A stretch of DNA of 64,000 bases from Indibacter alkaliphilus LW1 (GTDB lineage: Bacteria > Bacteroidota > Bacteroidia > Cytophagales > Cyclobacteriaceae), in NCBI RefSeq assembly GCF_000295935.2, contig NZ_ALWO02000036.1, positions 217,248 to 281,247 on the forward strand. The letters are read 5' to 3'. Below are positions 28,812 through 37,770 of the stretch, in pieces. Below the pieces are notes generated by a model. It saw nothing but the letters and a program-made list of their open reading frames with translations, was not told the origin of the DNA and searched no databases. Every line of letters starts with the position of its first letter. Position 1 is the first letter of the stretch. Both the position numbers and the translations under genes were made by a program.

Positions 28812-30035
28812 ATGGTTTTTCGAAAAAGTAATTTAGGAATGATAGCAGCAATGTTGCTGATTGTTGGCGGAGCCATCCTTTCTTCCTGTAACAAACAACC
28901 CGGCTATGGCCGAAGAACCGCAAATAAGCCTGGAAAGGCCAGCGCCTCCACCGGTGCTGATTTCAGTAAAGACATCAATGACAGCTCCAAATTTTTTGTA
29001 GCTAAATTTGCCGAACAAAAAATCGGTCCGAGGTTGAAATTCATTCAAGGCGGTAGGACAGTTTTAGGCTCTCAGGAGCAGGATGTTATGGCATTTAGAG
29101 ATAATGTAGAGAGAACAGTGACTGTCGCTTCTTTTTACATGGATGAAACTGAAGTTACCAATGTGGATTACCGAGAGTTTTTGTTCTACATGGGTAAAAA
29201 CGTTAGTGCCGACTCCATCCAAAAGTTGGAGCCTAGGGAGAATGTTTGGGCGGGAGCAATGAACTATAATGACCTTTACGATACTTATTATTTCAGATTT
29301 CCTGGGTTCAATTTTTACCCTGTAGCAGGAGTTTCCTGGACTCAGGCCAATACTTATGCCAAGTGGAGAACTGAATTTGTATCCAATATCATCAGAGAAC
29401 AAAATAATGTAGATTCTACCCTCAACAAAAGACAGTTGATTGAGAGAGGAGTGGCTATTGCAGAATACCGATTGCCAAACGAAGGTGAGTGGGAATATGC
29501 TGCGAAAGCGATGATAGGTACACAGTATATGGATGAGAACCAGGAAAACGGAAGAATTTATCCTTGGGATGGAAGAGGCGTGAGAAATCCATACAACATC
29601 AAAAGAAAAGGCAGACAAGGTGATTTCCTTGCCAACTTCAAAAGAGGTAGAGGTGATTATGCCGGTATCGCAGGTAGCAAAGTAAATGATGGAGAAATCC
29701 TTCCTACAAACGTATATGACATGCCACCAAATGACTTCGGTCTGTACCATATGGCAGGAAATGTCAATGAGTGGGTTGGTGACGTTTACCGACCACTTTC
29801 TTTCCAGGATTTTGATGATCTCAACCCATTGAGAAAAGATGGTATCTACGATGAAGAAGAGAATTATACTACCATGTTGATTACCGATGAGTTTAGGGTT
29901 TACAAAGGAGGTTCTTGGAGAGATATGGCTTACTGGTTGACTCCAGGAGCAAGGAGATTTGCTCATCAGGATTCTGCAACCAACCATATCGGATTCAGAT
30001 GTGCGATGATCTCTATCGGAGCAAAAGGAAAATAA
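28812..30035 (+). CDS. gldJ: Gliding-motility lipoprotein of the GldJ/GldK type, probably GldJ
   Basis: About 407 residues from the ATG at 28812; a GTG at 28788 would add eight residues before the signal peptide. The lipoprotein signal MVFRKSNLGMIAAMLLIVGGAILSSC is followed by a formylglycine-generating-enzyme (sulfatase-modifying factor) fold: VASFYMDETEVTNVDYREFLFYMG, YPVAGVSWTQANTYAKWR, YRLPNEGEWEYAA, AGNVNEWVGDVYR and YKGGSWRDMAYWLTPGARRF. GldJ and GldK share this fold and belong to the gliding and type IX secretion apparatus. NVDYREFLF and the absence of gldL, gldM and gldN nearby favour GldJ. The catalytic cysteines of true FGE enzymes are not seen, as expected for a structural homologue. 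Confidence 0.8.
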   Translation: MVFRKSNLGMIAAMLLIVGGAILSSCNKQPGYGRRTANKPGKASASTGADFSKDINDSSKFFVAKFAEQKIGPRLKFIQGGRTVLGSQEQDVMAFRDNVERTVTVASFYMDETEVTNVDYREFLFYMGKNVSADSIQKLEPRENVWAGAMNYNDLYDTYYFRFPGFNFYPVAGVSWTQANTYAKWRTEFVSNIIREQNNVDSTLNKRQLIERGVAIAEYRLPNEGEWEYAAKAMIGTQYMDENQENGRIYPWDGRGVRNPYNIKRKGRQGDFLANFKRGRGDYAGIAGSKVNDGEILPTNVYDMPPNDFGLYHMAGNVNEWVGDVYRPLSFQDFDDLNPLRKDGIYDEEENYTTMLITDEFRVYKGGSWRDMAYWLTPGARRFAHQDSATNHIGFRCAMISIGAKGK

Positions 30036-30055
30036 TTGATACAGAAATTGTAATT

Positions 30056-30085
30056 AAAAGGAAGCTCAAAAGGCTTCCTTTTTTT
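30056..30085 (+). terminator. Intrinsic terminator after gldJ
   Basis: Stem AAAAGGAAGC / GCTTCCTTTT with a 7-nt loop (30066-30072) and a run of seven T. It begins 20 bp after the gldJ stop codon. Confidence 0.88.
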
Positions 30086-30108
30086 GTTTTATATTCAAAG
30101 ATTTTATG

Positions 30109-30140
30109 CTCTAGTTGGCGTTTTTCAACACGCCCTAAAT
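30109..30140 (+). repeat. 32-bp dispersed repeat, copy 1 (inverted relative to 54546-54577)
   Basis: Starts CTCTAGTTGGCG and ends CACGCCCTAAAT, with a short GGCGT/ACGCC hairpin inside. The reverse complement recurs at 54546-54577 with a single difference. It looks like the terminal repeat of an insertion sequence or MITE, but no transposase is present at either site. The rest of the 30036-30362 gap holds the gldJ terminator and presumably the promoter of the S9 peptidase. Confidence 0.75.
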
Positions 30141-30362
30141 GGTGGTATAAACCTATGATTTCAAGCCAATATCTATTAGTATCGGATTGATCTAGGCCCT
30201 TATTTAAGTTGGTTAGTGATCTAATTGCGGATACACATATTAGATTATATAAGGATATCAAGTTTTATTCAAGCCAAAAAAATTTTTAAACCAAAAAGAT
30301 AAAAAAGGCTTTAAACTAAATAACATCTTGTATTTTCAAACTTGTAATAAAAATTAAAACCC

Positions 30363-32786
30363 ATGAATAATATCTTTAGAACAGGCTCTTATATAGCCCT
30401 TTTTTGGTTTTTGGTGATTGGCGAAGCATTCGCTCAAGAGCCATTAAGCTATCAAAAACCTCCTCAGGAAATTGCTGAGCTGGTTGATGCTCCTCTGACC
30501 CCTTTGGTTAACTTCAGCCGGTCTGGCGAATTTATGCTTTTATTAGAAAGGCCGGGAAACCCTTCAATTGAGGAATTAGCACAGCCTGAAATGAGACTGG
30601 CAGGTATCCGTATCAATCCTGCTACAAATGGTCCAAGCAGGTCTTACACCATCAATAATGTGAAGATCAAAAATACAAGAACAGGTGAAGAAACAGCCAT
30701 AAAAGGTTTACCCGAAAACGCCAGATTGGGAAGCTTTTCACTGTCCAAGGACGAGAACTATGTGGCCATGACCCACACCAGCAATACAGGAATTAGCCTA
30801 TGGGTAGTGAATCTGCAAAGTGCGGAAGCCAAAAAGCTTACAGATGAAATCGTGAATGGGGTTTATGGAAGTGATATTTCTTGGACTGCTGACAATCAGA
30901 TTATTTTTAAAGGAATCAACCCGGAAAGAGGAGTCATGCCTGAAGCTCCTTTAGCACCTGTAGGTCCAACGGTCCAGGAAACCTCTGGAAACGCGGCTCC
31001 TTCAAGAACCTACCAGGACCTTTTGACCAACCCTCATGATGAAGCGCTTTTTGCTTTCTTCATGGATTCTCAAGTCATGCGGACTGATTTAAATGGTCAG
31101 CTGACAGCACTGGGTAATAGCGGACTGATCAAGTCTATCAGCGCATCTCCAGATGACCAATATATCATGGTAGACCTTTTGCAGAAACCTTTCTCTTACC
31201 TTGTGCCTGCTTCCCGTTTTCCATACCATGTTGAAGTATGGGATAAAGCAGGAAATATGGTTAAAACCATTGCAGAAATTCCTTTGGATGAAGTAAGGCC
31301 AACGGGCTTTGATGCTACAGTGACTGGTCCAAGATCCATCAGCTGGAGGGCAGACAAACCTTCAACCTTATACTGGGTAGAAGCCCAAGATGGAGGTGAT
31401 CCAAAAGTGGAAATGGAAGAAAGAGAAATTGTCTACATGCAGGATGCTCCTTTCGAAGGTCAACCAACCAAACTTGCAAGCTTGGGCTACAGGTACCGAG
31501 GTATTTATTGGTCTGATGATAATTTTGCTTTATTAAATGAAGGTTGGTTTGCCAGCCGTCAGCAAAAAGTTTCCCGAATCAACCCTTCCAAACCAGGAGA
31601 AGCAGGTAAAGTAATCATCGAAAGGTCCTCTGATGATATTTACAATGATCCCGGATCACCGGTTTTTACAAGCAACCAATATGGAAGAAATGTGATTTTG
31701 AGGAAGGGAGATGAGGTTTTTATGACCTCTGAAGGCGGTTCCCCTGAAGGAAGCATGCCATACCTTTCAGCTTTCAACACCAAATCCAATTCAGAAAGAA
31801 TCCTGTGGAGGTCCCAGGCCCCTTATTATGAAAGAGTGGCCAAAGTGCTGAATGCAGATGCCACGGAGTTTGTAACTCTAAAGGAGAGTACAGACATGCA
31901 ACCCAATTATTGGCTGGTCAATACCAGAAGAAGAATTGCCCCAATGCAAGTTACGGATTTTGAAAACCCTTATGAGTCCATTAAGGGTGTAAAAAAGGAA
32001 TTGGTCAAGTACAAAAGAAATGATGGACTCGACCTTTCAGCTACTGTCTACACCCCTGAAGGATATAATCCTGAGACAGATGGTCCTTTGCCTGTTTTGA
32101 TGTGGGCTTATCCAAGAGAGTATAAGTCAGCAGCTGTAGCTGCTCAGGTAAGAGGATCAAAATATACTTTTACCAGATTGAGTTGGGGCTCTCCTATCTT
32201 TTGGGTGACTCAAGGCTATGCAATTATGGATCAGACTGAGATGCCAATCGTGGGAGAAGGCGAGGAAGAGCCCAATGATTTCTTCGTAGAACAATTAGTA
32301 GCCAACGCGGAAGCAGCCATTGATTTTATCGTGGATTCCAAGATAGGTGACAGGAACAAAATTGCTGTTGGTGGACATTCCTATGGTGCTTTTATGACAG
32401 CTAATCTACTTTCACACTCTGACCTGTTTGCTGCGGGTATCGCTAGAAGCGGAGCCTATAACAGAACTTTGACACCTTTTGGCTTCCAATATGAGCAAAG
32501 AACCTATTGGGAAGCTCCTGATGTGTACAATACCATGTCTCCCTTTATGAACGCCAATAAAGTAAAAACACCAATCTTACTGATTCATGGGGAAGCAGAT
32601 AATAATTCAGGTACATTCCCAATTCAGTCCGAGCGTTATTACAATGCCCTTAAAGGTCACGGAGCCACCACACGTTTGGTGTTTTTACCACACGAGAGTC
32701 ATGGCTATTCTGCCAAGGAATCTATACTTCATACTTTATATGAGCAACATGAATGGTTGGAGAAGTATGTCAAGAACAGGGAATAG
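30363..32786 (+). CDS. Secreted S9 family prolyl oligopeptidase-like serine peptidase
   Basis: 807 residues with a signal peptide (MNNIFRTGSYIALFWFLVIGEAFAQ). An N-terminal beta-propeller-like region is followed from about residue 560 by an alpha/beta-hydrolase domain. The catalytic triad is visible as Ser673 in GGHSYGAF, Asp746 in HGEADNNSG and His780 in HESHGYS. The family resembles plant chloroplast glutamyl endopeptidase and periplasmic S9 enzymes of Bacteroidota; likely role is degradation of imported peptides. Monocistronic, with its own terminator. Confidence 0.93.
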   Translation: MNNIFRTGSYIALFWFLVIGEAFAQEPLSYQKPPQEIAELVDAPLTPLVNFSRSGEFMLLLERPGNPSIEELAQPEMRLAGIRINPATNGPSRSYTINNVKIKNTRTGEETAIKGLPENARLGSFSLSKDENYVAMTHTSNTGISLWVVNLQSAEAKKLTDEIVNGVYGSDISWTADNQIIFKGINPERGVMPEAPLAPVGPTVQETSGNAAPSRTYQDLLTNPHDEALFAFFMDSQVMRTDLNGQLTALGNSGLIKSISASPDDQYIMVDLLQKPFSYLVPASRFPYHVEVWDKAGNMVKTIAEIPLDEVRPTGFDATVTGPRSISWRADKPSTLYWVEAQDGGDPKVEMEEREIVYMQDAPFEGQPTKLASLGYRYRGIYWSDDNFALLNEGWFASRQQKVSRINPSKPGEAGKVIIERSSDDIYNDPGSPVFTSNQYGRNVILRKGDEVFMTSEGGSPEGSMPYLSAFNTKSNSERILWRSQAPYYERVAKVLNADATEFVTLKESTDMQPNYWLVNTRRRIAPMQVTDFENPYESIKGVKKELVKYKRNDGLDLSATVYTPEGYNPETDGPLPVLMWAYPREYKSAAVAAQVRGSKYTFTRLSWGSPIFWVTQGYAIMDQTEMPIVGEGEEEPNDFFVEQLVANAEAAIDFIVDSKIGDRNKIAVGGHSYGAFMTANLLSHSDLFAAGIARSGAYNRTLTPFGFQYEQRTYWEAPDVYNTMSPFMNANKVKTPILLIHGEADNNSGTFPIQSERYYNALKGHGATTRLVFLPHESHGYSAKESILHTLYEQHEWLEKYVKNRE

Positions 32787-32810
32787 TATCAAAAAAGCAA
32801 AAATTCATAC

Positions 32811-32838
32811 AAAGGGCATGGAGGTTTCCATGCTTTTT
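32811..32838 (+). terminator. Intrinsic terminator after the S9 peptidase
   Basis: Stem GCATGGA / TCCATGC with a short loop around 32823-32826, followed by TTTTTG. It lies 25 bp after the stop codon. Confidence 0.85.
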
Positions 32839-33150
32839 GTTTTTCCAGTATTTTAGAAATCACCTTAAGAAAAGCTGCTTTTTTCCTGTTTCGTAGATCA
32901 TTCGAATAATTCAAAAGCAAGATGTCAAAAAAAATTTTTTAACAATAAATATCAGATTTCCAATAGAATAACCTTTCCATTCTTCAGGCGCCAATATTAA
33001 GTTTTTTGGAAAAGACAACTTTTAAATTAAAACCATAGTAACATAGAGTATGAAAGCATTAAAATGTCGTCCTTCTGAACTTAGTGAAGAATTTCTATTA
33101 CAAAGTCTTCAAATTTTCTAGGTTACCATTGACAGATGTGGAGGGGTCGT

Positions 33151-33387
33151 CACCCTGAGTGATGCGAAGGATCTCTTGATAAAAAAGTTAGGAGATTCTT
33201 CGTTCGGACCATTGACATACATTGGGGGCGGCACGTCACCCTGAGTGATGCGAAGGATCTCTTGATAAAAAAGTTAGGAGATTCTTCGTTCGGACCATTG
33301 ACATACATTGGGGGCGGCACGTCACCCTGAGTGAAACGAAGGGTCTCTTTGACTTGAGTGCAGGAGATTCTTCGTTCGTTCCTCACT
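33151..33387. repeat. Tandem 86-bp repeat plus a related dispersed repeat
   Basis: Units begin CACCCTGAGTGATGCGAAGG at 33151 and 33237 and a diverged third unit starts at 33323. The first two are essentially identical over 86 bp. The third continues into a 61-bp segment (33327-33387) that recurs with one mismatch at 47409-47469. Units form imperfect hairpins (GGATCTC...GAGATTC). The family looks like the Bacteroidota intergenic repeats of the type CACCCTGAGTGaaACGAAG. The remainder of the 32787-33490 gap shows the S9 terminator and no gene. Confidence 0.88.
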
Positions 33388-33490
33388 CAGAATGACGGGT
33401 TTGCAGATGTCATTCCCTTTCTGTAAATGCAAAATTTTAAAATCTCGGGATGACACTTGGGAATTTCTGTAAATACTAAATGATCTATCT

Positions 33491-34099
33491 ATGAAAAAGC
33501 TCCTATTGATACTTCCGGCCCTCTTACTCTTGGCTTCTTGCGCCACAGTAAATATCAATTCTCATCAGTTGACCAACAGCCCCAAAAAGTATGATTCGCT
33601 TTTGGTGGTCATGACAACCGCAGAAGACCTCTTCTATGAATGGAATGAAGAGAATTATCAATATGTGTTTTTTGGGAAGTTCAATGACCTGGACAATGAT
33701 GCCATTAGAAAAAGCATGTCAAACAGCCTTAGAAGGCAATTTCACCCGAACAAACTCCTCTTTGTCAATGATTTTTTTCCAATTCACAAGCCGATTCCTT
33801 TTGAGGAGTTTAACAGCACTCTCCAAAAGCTAAATTTTGATGCTATCCTATTGGTTCATACCAGAGCCCAATGGTTGCAGGAAGATATTTCGGATGGGGA
33901 TATGATTTATAGACCGAATACTGACAAACATGTTTTTTTGATCGATGGACAGTCATTTGATACTGTATGGATGGGTAAAGTGAGGGGATATGGTTCTCCG
34001 CTCAATGATTTTCAGGATTTATACAATAGATTTTCTAAAAATCTCGCCATGGACTTACACCAAAAGGGCTTTATCGAAAAAGCCTTCCCCATGTTTTAA
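33491..34099 (+). CDS. Putative lipoprotein of unknown function
   Basis: 202 residues. The signal peptide MKKLLLILPALLLLASCATVN has a clear lipobox (LASC, Cys17). The mature part is a globular mix of helices and strands with FDAILLVHTRAQWLQEDISDG and DGQSFDTVWMGKVRGYGSP as its most distinctive segments. The ILLVHT and VWMGK strands suggest a small Rossmann-like fold similar to DUF4136-type or GNA1162-type lipoproteins, but I cannot name the family. It lies between a repeat tract and another lipoprotein gene 249 bp downstream, and seems monocistronic. Confidence 0.8.
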   Translation: MKKLLLILPALLLLASCATVNINSHQLTNSPKKYDSLLVVMTTAEDLFYEWNEENYQYVFFGKFNDLDNDAIRKSMSNSLRRQFHPNKLLFVNDFFPIHKPIPFEEFNSTLQKLNFDAILLVHTRAQWLQEDISDGDMIYRPNTDKHVFLIDGQSFDTVWMGKVRGYGSPLNDFQDLYNRFSKNLAMDLHQKGFIEKAFPMF

Positions 34100-34348
34100 T
34101 CTTAGGAAAAAAGATCTGTACACCCTACCTATCTATTCGGTGGATTTAAAGGTTGCGTTCAGTTTGAAGGCAACCTTACCACCAAAACCCAATCCAATGA
34201 CAGTAGTGGATGAAAATTAAATGTGATTCTACGCTACTTTGCCAGTAACATCAAATTTTATTTTTTTAAATTAGATTAGGACAAAATGAAAACTTTGTTC
34301 GTAGGGGTTTTATGAAACAGTTTTTATTGACCACTAAATTTTACCATT

Positions 34349-35287
34349 ATGAAAAAATTGATTGTTAATTTTTGGCTTATCCCTGTCTTCTTAATCGCGC
34401 TTGTATTTTCAGCCTGCGACCCTAGAGCAGATGAATCTCCGACTGATTTTCGGATTACTTCTCCTGAATTTGAAAACGGTTTTTTAGTCATTCAAAGGGC
34501 TGCAGAAGGGCCAACGGTGTTTCAGATTGAAACAAATCATCCAGTAGAGTTTTCAAACAGATATAATGAGGATAATTTCCAAGTGGATCCATCAGGAGAA
34601 ATTACCCTCACACCGCCTCAAACCACCAATGATATTTTTTGGGTGGAGGTTGTTATATCTGATAGTGAAAAGAAAATATTACCTGTAGTATTTGCCAATA
34701 GACCTGAGCAATATAAAAATGTGATCAATTCCTTGGTAAATTTTCAAAATCATAATGATGAGCTCGTTTTGTTCTTCAGGCACATGATTGCTGATGTTGG
34801 AGCGGACATGGAAGATTCGGAAGTGGAAGACTGGTGGAAGTCCTGTGAGTCCAGCGATGCAAGGCAATTGAGTGAAAGTGGAAAGAATCAGGCAAAATTG
34901 ATTGGCAATACTTTCAAAAAATTGAATATCCCTGTTGGAGAGGCCATCAGCAGCGAAATGTGCCGGGCATTTCAGTCTCTAGAATACATGGAATTGGGCA
35001 TGCCTATCCAAAAATATGGGCTTATCAACCATGCTTCTTGCAACAACTTGGAGAATATTTTTCCCGAAGTCATGGACTTGGTACCTGATTATATGAATCC
35101 TGAAGAGATTTTGTTGGTGGCGGGCCACTCCAACTTGCTGATGGGTAACCCTTTTGAGGGTCAGTTTTCATTCTTTCGAATGGGTGATGGGTTTTTATTG
35201 AAGAAAGGTAATCAAGGAGAACTGGAATTGTTGGGAGGTGTTCCGTTCGACATTTGGCGCTCAATACTGTATTCTGATTTCCTTTAA
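34349..35287 (+). CDS. Lipoprotein with C-terminal histidine phosphatase domain
   Basis: 312 residues. Lipoprotein signal MKKLIVNFWLIPVFLIALVFSAC, then a strand-rich N-terminal region of about 100 residues (FRITSPEFENGFLVIQRAAEG), then a histidine phosphatase superfamily domain: VLFFRHMIAD carries the phosphoacceptor His in an RHM variant of RHG, SSEMCRAFQSLEYM replaces the second Arg motif, and LLVAGHSNLL holds the second His. Cysteines flank the domain (CESSD, CNNLE). The substrate is unknown; a phospho-ester in the periplasm or on the cell surface is likely. Convergent with the SMP-30 gene across a strong terminator. Confidence 0.85.
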   Translation: MKKLIVNFWLIPVFLIALVFSACDPRADESPTDFRITSPEFENGFLVIQRAAEGPTVFQIETNHPVEFSNRYNEDNFQVDPSGEITLTPPQTTNDIFWVEVVISDSEKKILPVVFANRPEQYKNVINSLVNFQNHNDELVLFFRHMIADVGADMEDSEVEDWWKSCESSDARQLSESGKNQAKLIGNTFKKLNIPVGEAISSEMCRAFQSLEYMELGMPIQKYGLINHASCNNLENIFPEVMDLVPDYMNPEEILLVAGHSNLLMGNPFEGQFSFFRMGDGFLLKKGNQGELELLGGVPFDIWRSILYSDFL

Positions 35288-35364
35288 TAGAAAACCTGGC
35301 ACAGCTTCCCAGTTTGTATTTGGGTAAATCAAATGCAGTTCTCTTAATTATGGAGTATATACTA

Positions 35365-35400
35365 AAAAGGCACAAAGATGATTGGATCTTTGTGCCTTTT
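35365..35400. terminator. Bidirectional terminator between convergent lipoprotein genes
   Basis: Perfect 15-bp stem (AAAAGGCACAAAGAT with its complement at 35386-35400) and a 6-nt loop GATTGG. A and T runs at both ends let it work for both the phosphatase gene (plus) and the SMP-30 gene (minus, ending at 35406). Confidence 0.92.
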
Positions 35401-35405
35401 CTTTA

Positions 35406-36407
35406 TCACTTTAAATCCATCTTCAGCACGTAACTGTCCGCTGTCAAAAAGAAGGTCTTTTCGTCTGTAGAAAAAGCACAATTGGAGGTGGCTTCTCCAG
35501 TATGAATTCTGGCTAAGGCCTCTCCTTCTGGGCTGAAAACCCAGACTCCTCCGGGACCTGTGGCAAAGATCACACCCGAGGTATGTACTTTCATACCATC
35601 AGGCAAGCCCTTGTATCCATCCCGACCTACTTTGTCAGTGGCATCAAAAAACAGATTTCTACTGCTGAGGTTTCCATCCATATCCACCTCATACACATAC
35701 CACACGGCCAGATCAGGGTCGGAATTTGCCACATACAGCAAGCTCTGATCCGGACTGAAGGCCAGTCCATTGGGTCTTGTAAGCCGGTCAAGAAGTTGCA
35801 GTTCACCCGAATTTCTCAGTACATACAAACCCTGAAAATCCAGCTCCTTGGCAGGATCGTCCATGTTTTTTTCCAACCCATAAGGCGGGTCACTGAAATA
35901 CATTCTTCCCATGGCGTCATATACCACATCATTGGGGCTATTGAGCCGTTTTCCCTCATACCGGTCTGCCAATGTCACAAATGAAGCTTTGGGCTCATCC
36001 AAGGGACTGTCCATATAGGCCATCCTACGGTCCCCATGTTGGCACATGACCAAGCGTCCCTCGGGTGAGAATACCAACCCATTGGCACCCACTTCACCTC
36101 CCCGATCGGTATCCCCGGTATATCCGGATGGTTTGAGATAAAGGCTTTTGTTTCCTAGCATGTCCACTTTGAAAATGGAGTTTTGGGGAATGTCTGTGTA
36201 TAGCAATGCTTGTTCCGCTTCCCACCACAGGGGCCCTTCAGTCCAGTCATGCCCATCAGCCAGAATGACCAAAGGCGTTTCAGGATCAATCAGGTCCAAG
36301 GCCCGGTCATCAAAGATTTCTATAAAGGCATTTTCTTTGGTAGGAGTAGAAGTACAAGACATAAGAAAGGTCAAAGTGATGGTGATACAAAATGAAAATT
36401 TATGCAT
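35406..36407 (-). CDS. SMP-30/gluconolactonase/LRE-like lipoprotein
   Basis: 333 residues with a lipoprotein signal MHKFSFCITITLTFLMSC (lipobox LMSC). The beta-propeller repeats of the SMP-30 family are visible as WWEAEQALLYTDIPQNSIFKV, GANGLVFSPEGRLVMCQHGDRR, SPNDVVYDAMGRMYFSDPPYG and RPNGLAFSPDQSLLYVANSDPD. The N and D residues in the last three bind the divalent metal in this family. It probably hydrolyses a sugar lactone in the periplasm; the substrate cannot be deduced. Confidence 0.9.
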   Translation of the reverse strand: MHKFSFCITITLTFLMSCTSTPTKENAFIEIFDDRALDLIDPETPLVILADGHDWTEGPLWWEAEQALLYTDIPQNSIFKVDMLGNKSLYLKPSGYTGDTDRGGEVGANGLVFSPEGRLVMCQHGDRRMAYMDSPLDEPKASFVTLADRYEGKRLNSPNDVVYDAMGRMYFSDPPYGLEKNMDDPAKELDFQGLYVLRNSGELQLLDRLTRPNGLAFSPDQSLLYVANSDPDLAVWYVYEVDMDGNLSSRNLFFDATDKVGRDGYKGLPDGMKVHTSGVIFATGPGGVWVFSPEGEALARIHTGEATSNCAFSTDEKTFFLTADSYVLKMDLK

Positions 36408-36557
36408 ACCTAAATGGATAAGGTTAAAGTATCAACTAAATTAAATATTATTGTGTGGAATGCCTGCATTTTAATGCTGTTTTGGTTCAAAAAAGCAGGC
36501 AGGCTTGATCTGATCAAATATTTTGACGGAGCTGGACTAAATAATATACCGCCTCAA

Positions 36558-36600
36558 TTTACAAAATGTAAATTACATTTTGTAAATTACATTTTGTAAA
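36558..36600. promoter_or_regulatory. Array of three 14-bp units in front of the ATPase gene
   Basis: TTTACAAAATGTAA (36558-36571) is the exact reverse complement of TTACATTTTGTAAA, which then occurs twice in direct tandem at 36573-36586 and 36587-36600. Each unit is also near-palindromic (TTACA/TGTAA ends). The array stops 17 bp before the start codon of the ATPase at 36618. It looks like a multi-site operator; the binding protein is unknown. Confidence 0.75.
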
Positions 36601-36617
36601 TTAAACTCACTTTCTCC

Positions 36618-37739
36618 ATGCAGCCTATCAGTCCATTTCCTACCACTGGCTATTTTGGCCCTGAATATTTCTGTGACCGGGAAGAGGAAACACGGAGTGT
36701 TCTCTCCATGCTAAAAGGTGGGGAATCTTGCCTGCTTTTGGGAATTCGAAGACTGGGAAAAACAGCTCTGGTCCATCATATTTTGGGAAAATTGCCCGGG
36801 GGTTGGCAAGGTATATATCTGGATATATTGCACACAGAAAACGAAAAGGATTTTTTGAACGCCCTTGCCTCAGGACTGTTACAATCCATACCCGAGAAAA
36901 GTGCATTGGGAAAGAAGGTATGGGATTTCATCAAATCTCTTCGACCTACCTTGAGTTTCGACCCCCTATCCGGAATACCCCAAGTAGGGCTTGAGGTCAA
37001 AGATTCCCCGAGACAAGTAAGAAACATTGTGGAGTTTTTGGGACAACAAAACACCACCCTTGTTATCGCCATAGATGAGTTCCAACAAATCGGGAATTAT
37101 CCGGAACAGAATACAGATGCATGGCTGAGAGGATTGGTACAGTCTCTGCCCAACCTTCGGTTTATTTTTGCCGGAAGTCAACAGCATATTCTCAGCGGCA
37201 TGTTTTCCGACCCGGGAAGACCATTTTTCAAAAGTGCAAGCCCTCTGAAAATCGGGAAAATCGACCAACAGCAGTATGCGGATTTTATTCAGGACAAATT
37301 TACCGAAGCAGGCAAAAACCTTAGTCCCTCCATTGTCGGCCAAATGCTGGAATGGACCATGTGCCATACCTATTATGTACAGTTACTTTGCAATAGGGTG
37401 TTCTTAAGTGGTGAAAAAAACATAGAAGAATCACTTTGGCGTAGGGAGGCATCCAAAATCCTTCAAGAGCAGGAACCCTTTTTTTTCCATTACAGAAGTC
37501 TATTGACCCATCAACAATGGAAACTACTCAAAGCTATAGCCAAAGACAAAGAAGTATTGGAACCCACCTCCAAAGCATTTGTTTCACACCATGAACTAGG
37601 CAGTCCGGCTACAGTTTTAAGATCTTTAGAAGCTCTTCAAGTCAAAGAATTGATCTTTAAAGAATACAGACAGGATGGAAAAGAGTTTTATGGCGTCTAT
37701 GATGTGCTTTTCCAAAGGTGGATGGACAGGCAGCTTTAA
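36618..37739 (+). CDS. AAA-type ATP-binding protein (archaeal-ATPase-like)
   Basis: 373 residues. Walker A GIRRLGKTAL (Lys48) and Walker B TLVIAIDEFQQIGNYP (near residue 152), followed by a sensor segment RFIFAGSQQHI and a C-terminal winged-helix-like part (QWKLLKAIAKDKEVLEPTSKAF). This layout (FGREEE-like N-terminus, IDEFQ, winged helix) matches the archaeal-type ATPase family of STAND-like proteins found as orphans in many Bacteroidota. Function unknown. It has its own upstream operator-like array and is convergent with the SNF2 helicase gene, with 31 bp between. Confidence 0.85.
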   Translation: MQPISPFPTTGYFGPEYFCDREEETRSVLSMLKGGESCLLLGIRRLGKTALVHHILGKLPGGWQGIYLDILHTENEKDFLNALASGLLQSIPEKSALGKKVWDFIKSLRPTLSFDPLSGIPQVGLEVKDSPRQVRNIVEFLGQQNTTLVIAIDEFQQIGNYPEQNTDAWLRGLVQSLPNLRFIFAGSQQHILSGMFSDPGRPFFKSASPLKIGKIDQQQYADFIQDKFTEAGKNLSPSIVGQMLEWTMCHTYYVQLLCNRVFLSGEKNIEESLWRREASKILQEQEPFFFHYRSLLTHQQWKLLKAIAKDKEVLEPTSKAFVSHHELGSPATVLRSLEALQVKELIFKEYRQDGKEFYGVYDVLFQRWMDRQL

Positions 37740-37770
37740 CCCAACAAATTTCAAATCCGCTTAAATTCCT

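Noticed and set aside
29064..29987. 307-residue open frame antisense to gldJ
   Set aside because: Lies entirely under a gene with clear homology, and its translation has no recognisable domain.
33151..33322. CRISPR array
   Set aside because: Only two full units of 86 bp in direct contact with no spacers, and no cas genes.
36640..37367. Several open frames on both strands under the ATPase gene
   Set aside because: Shadows of a gene with intact Walker motifs.
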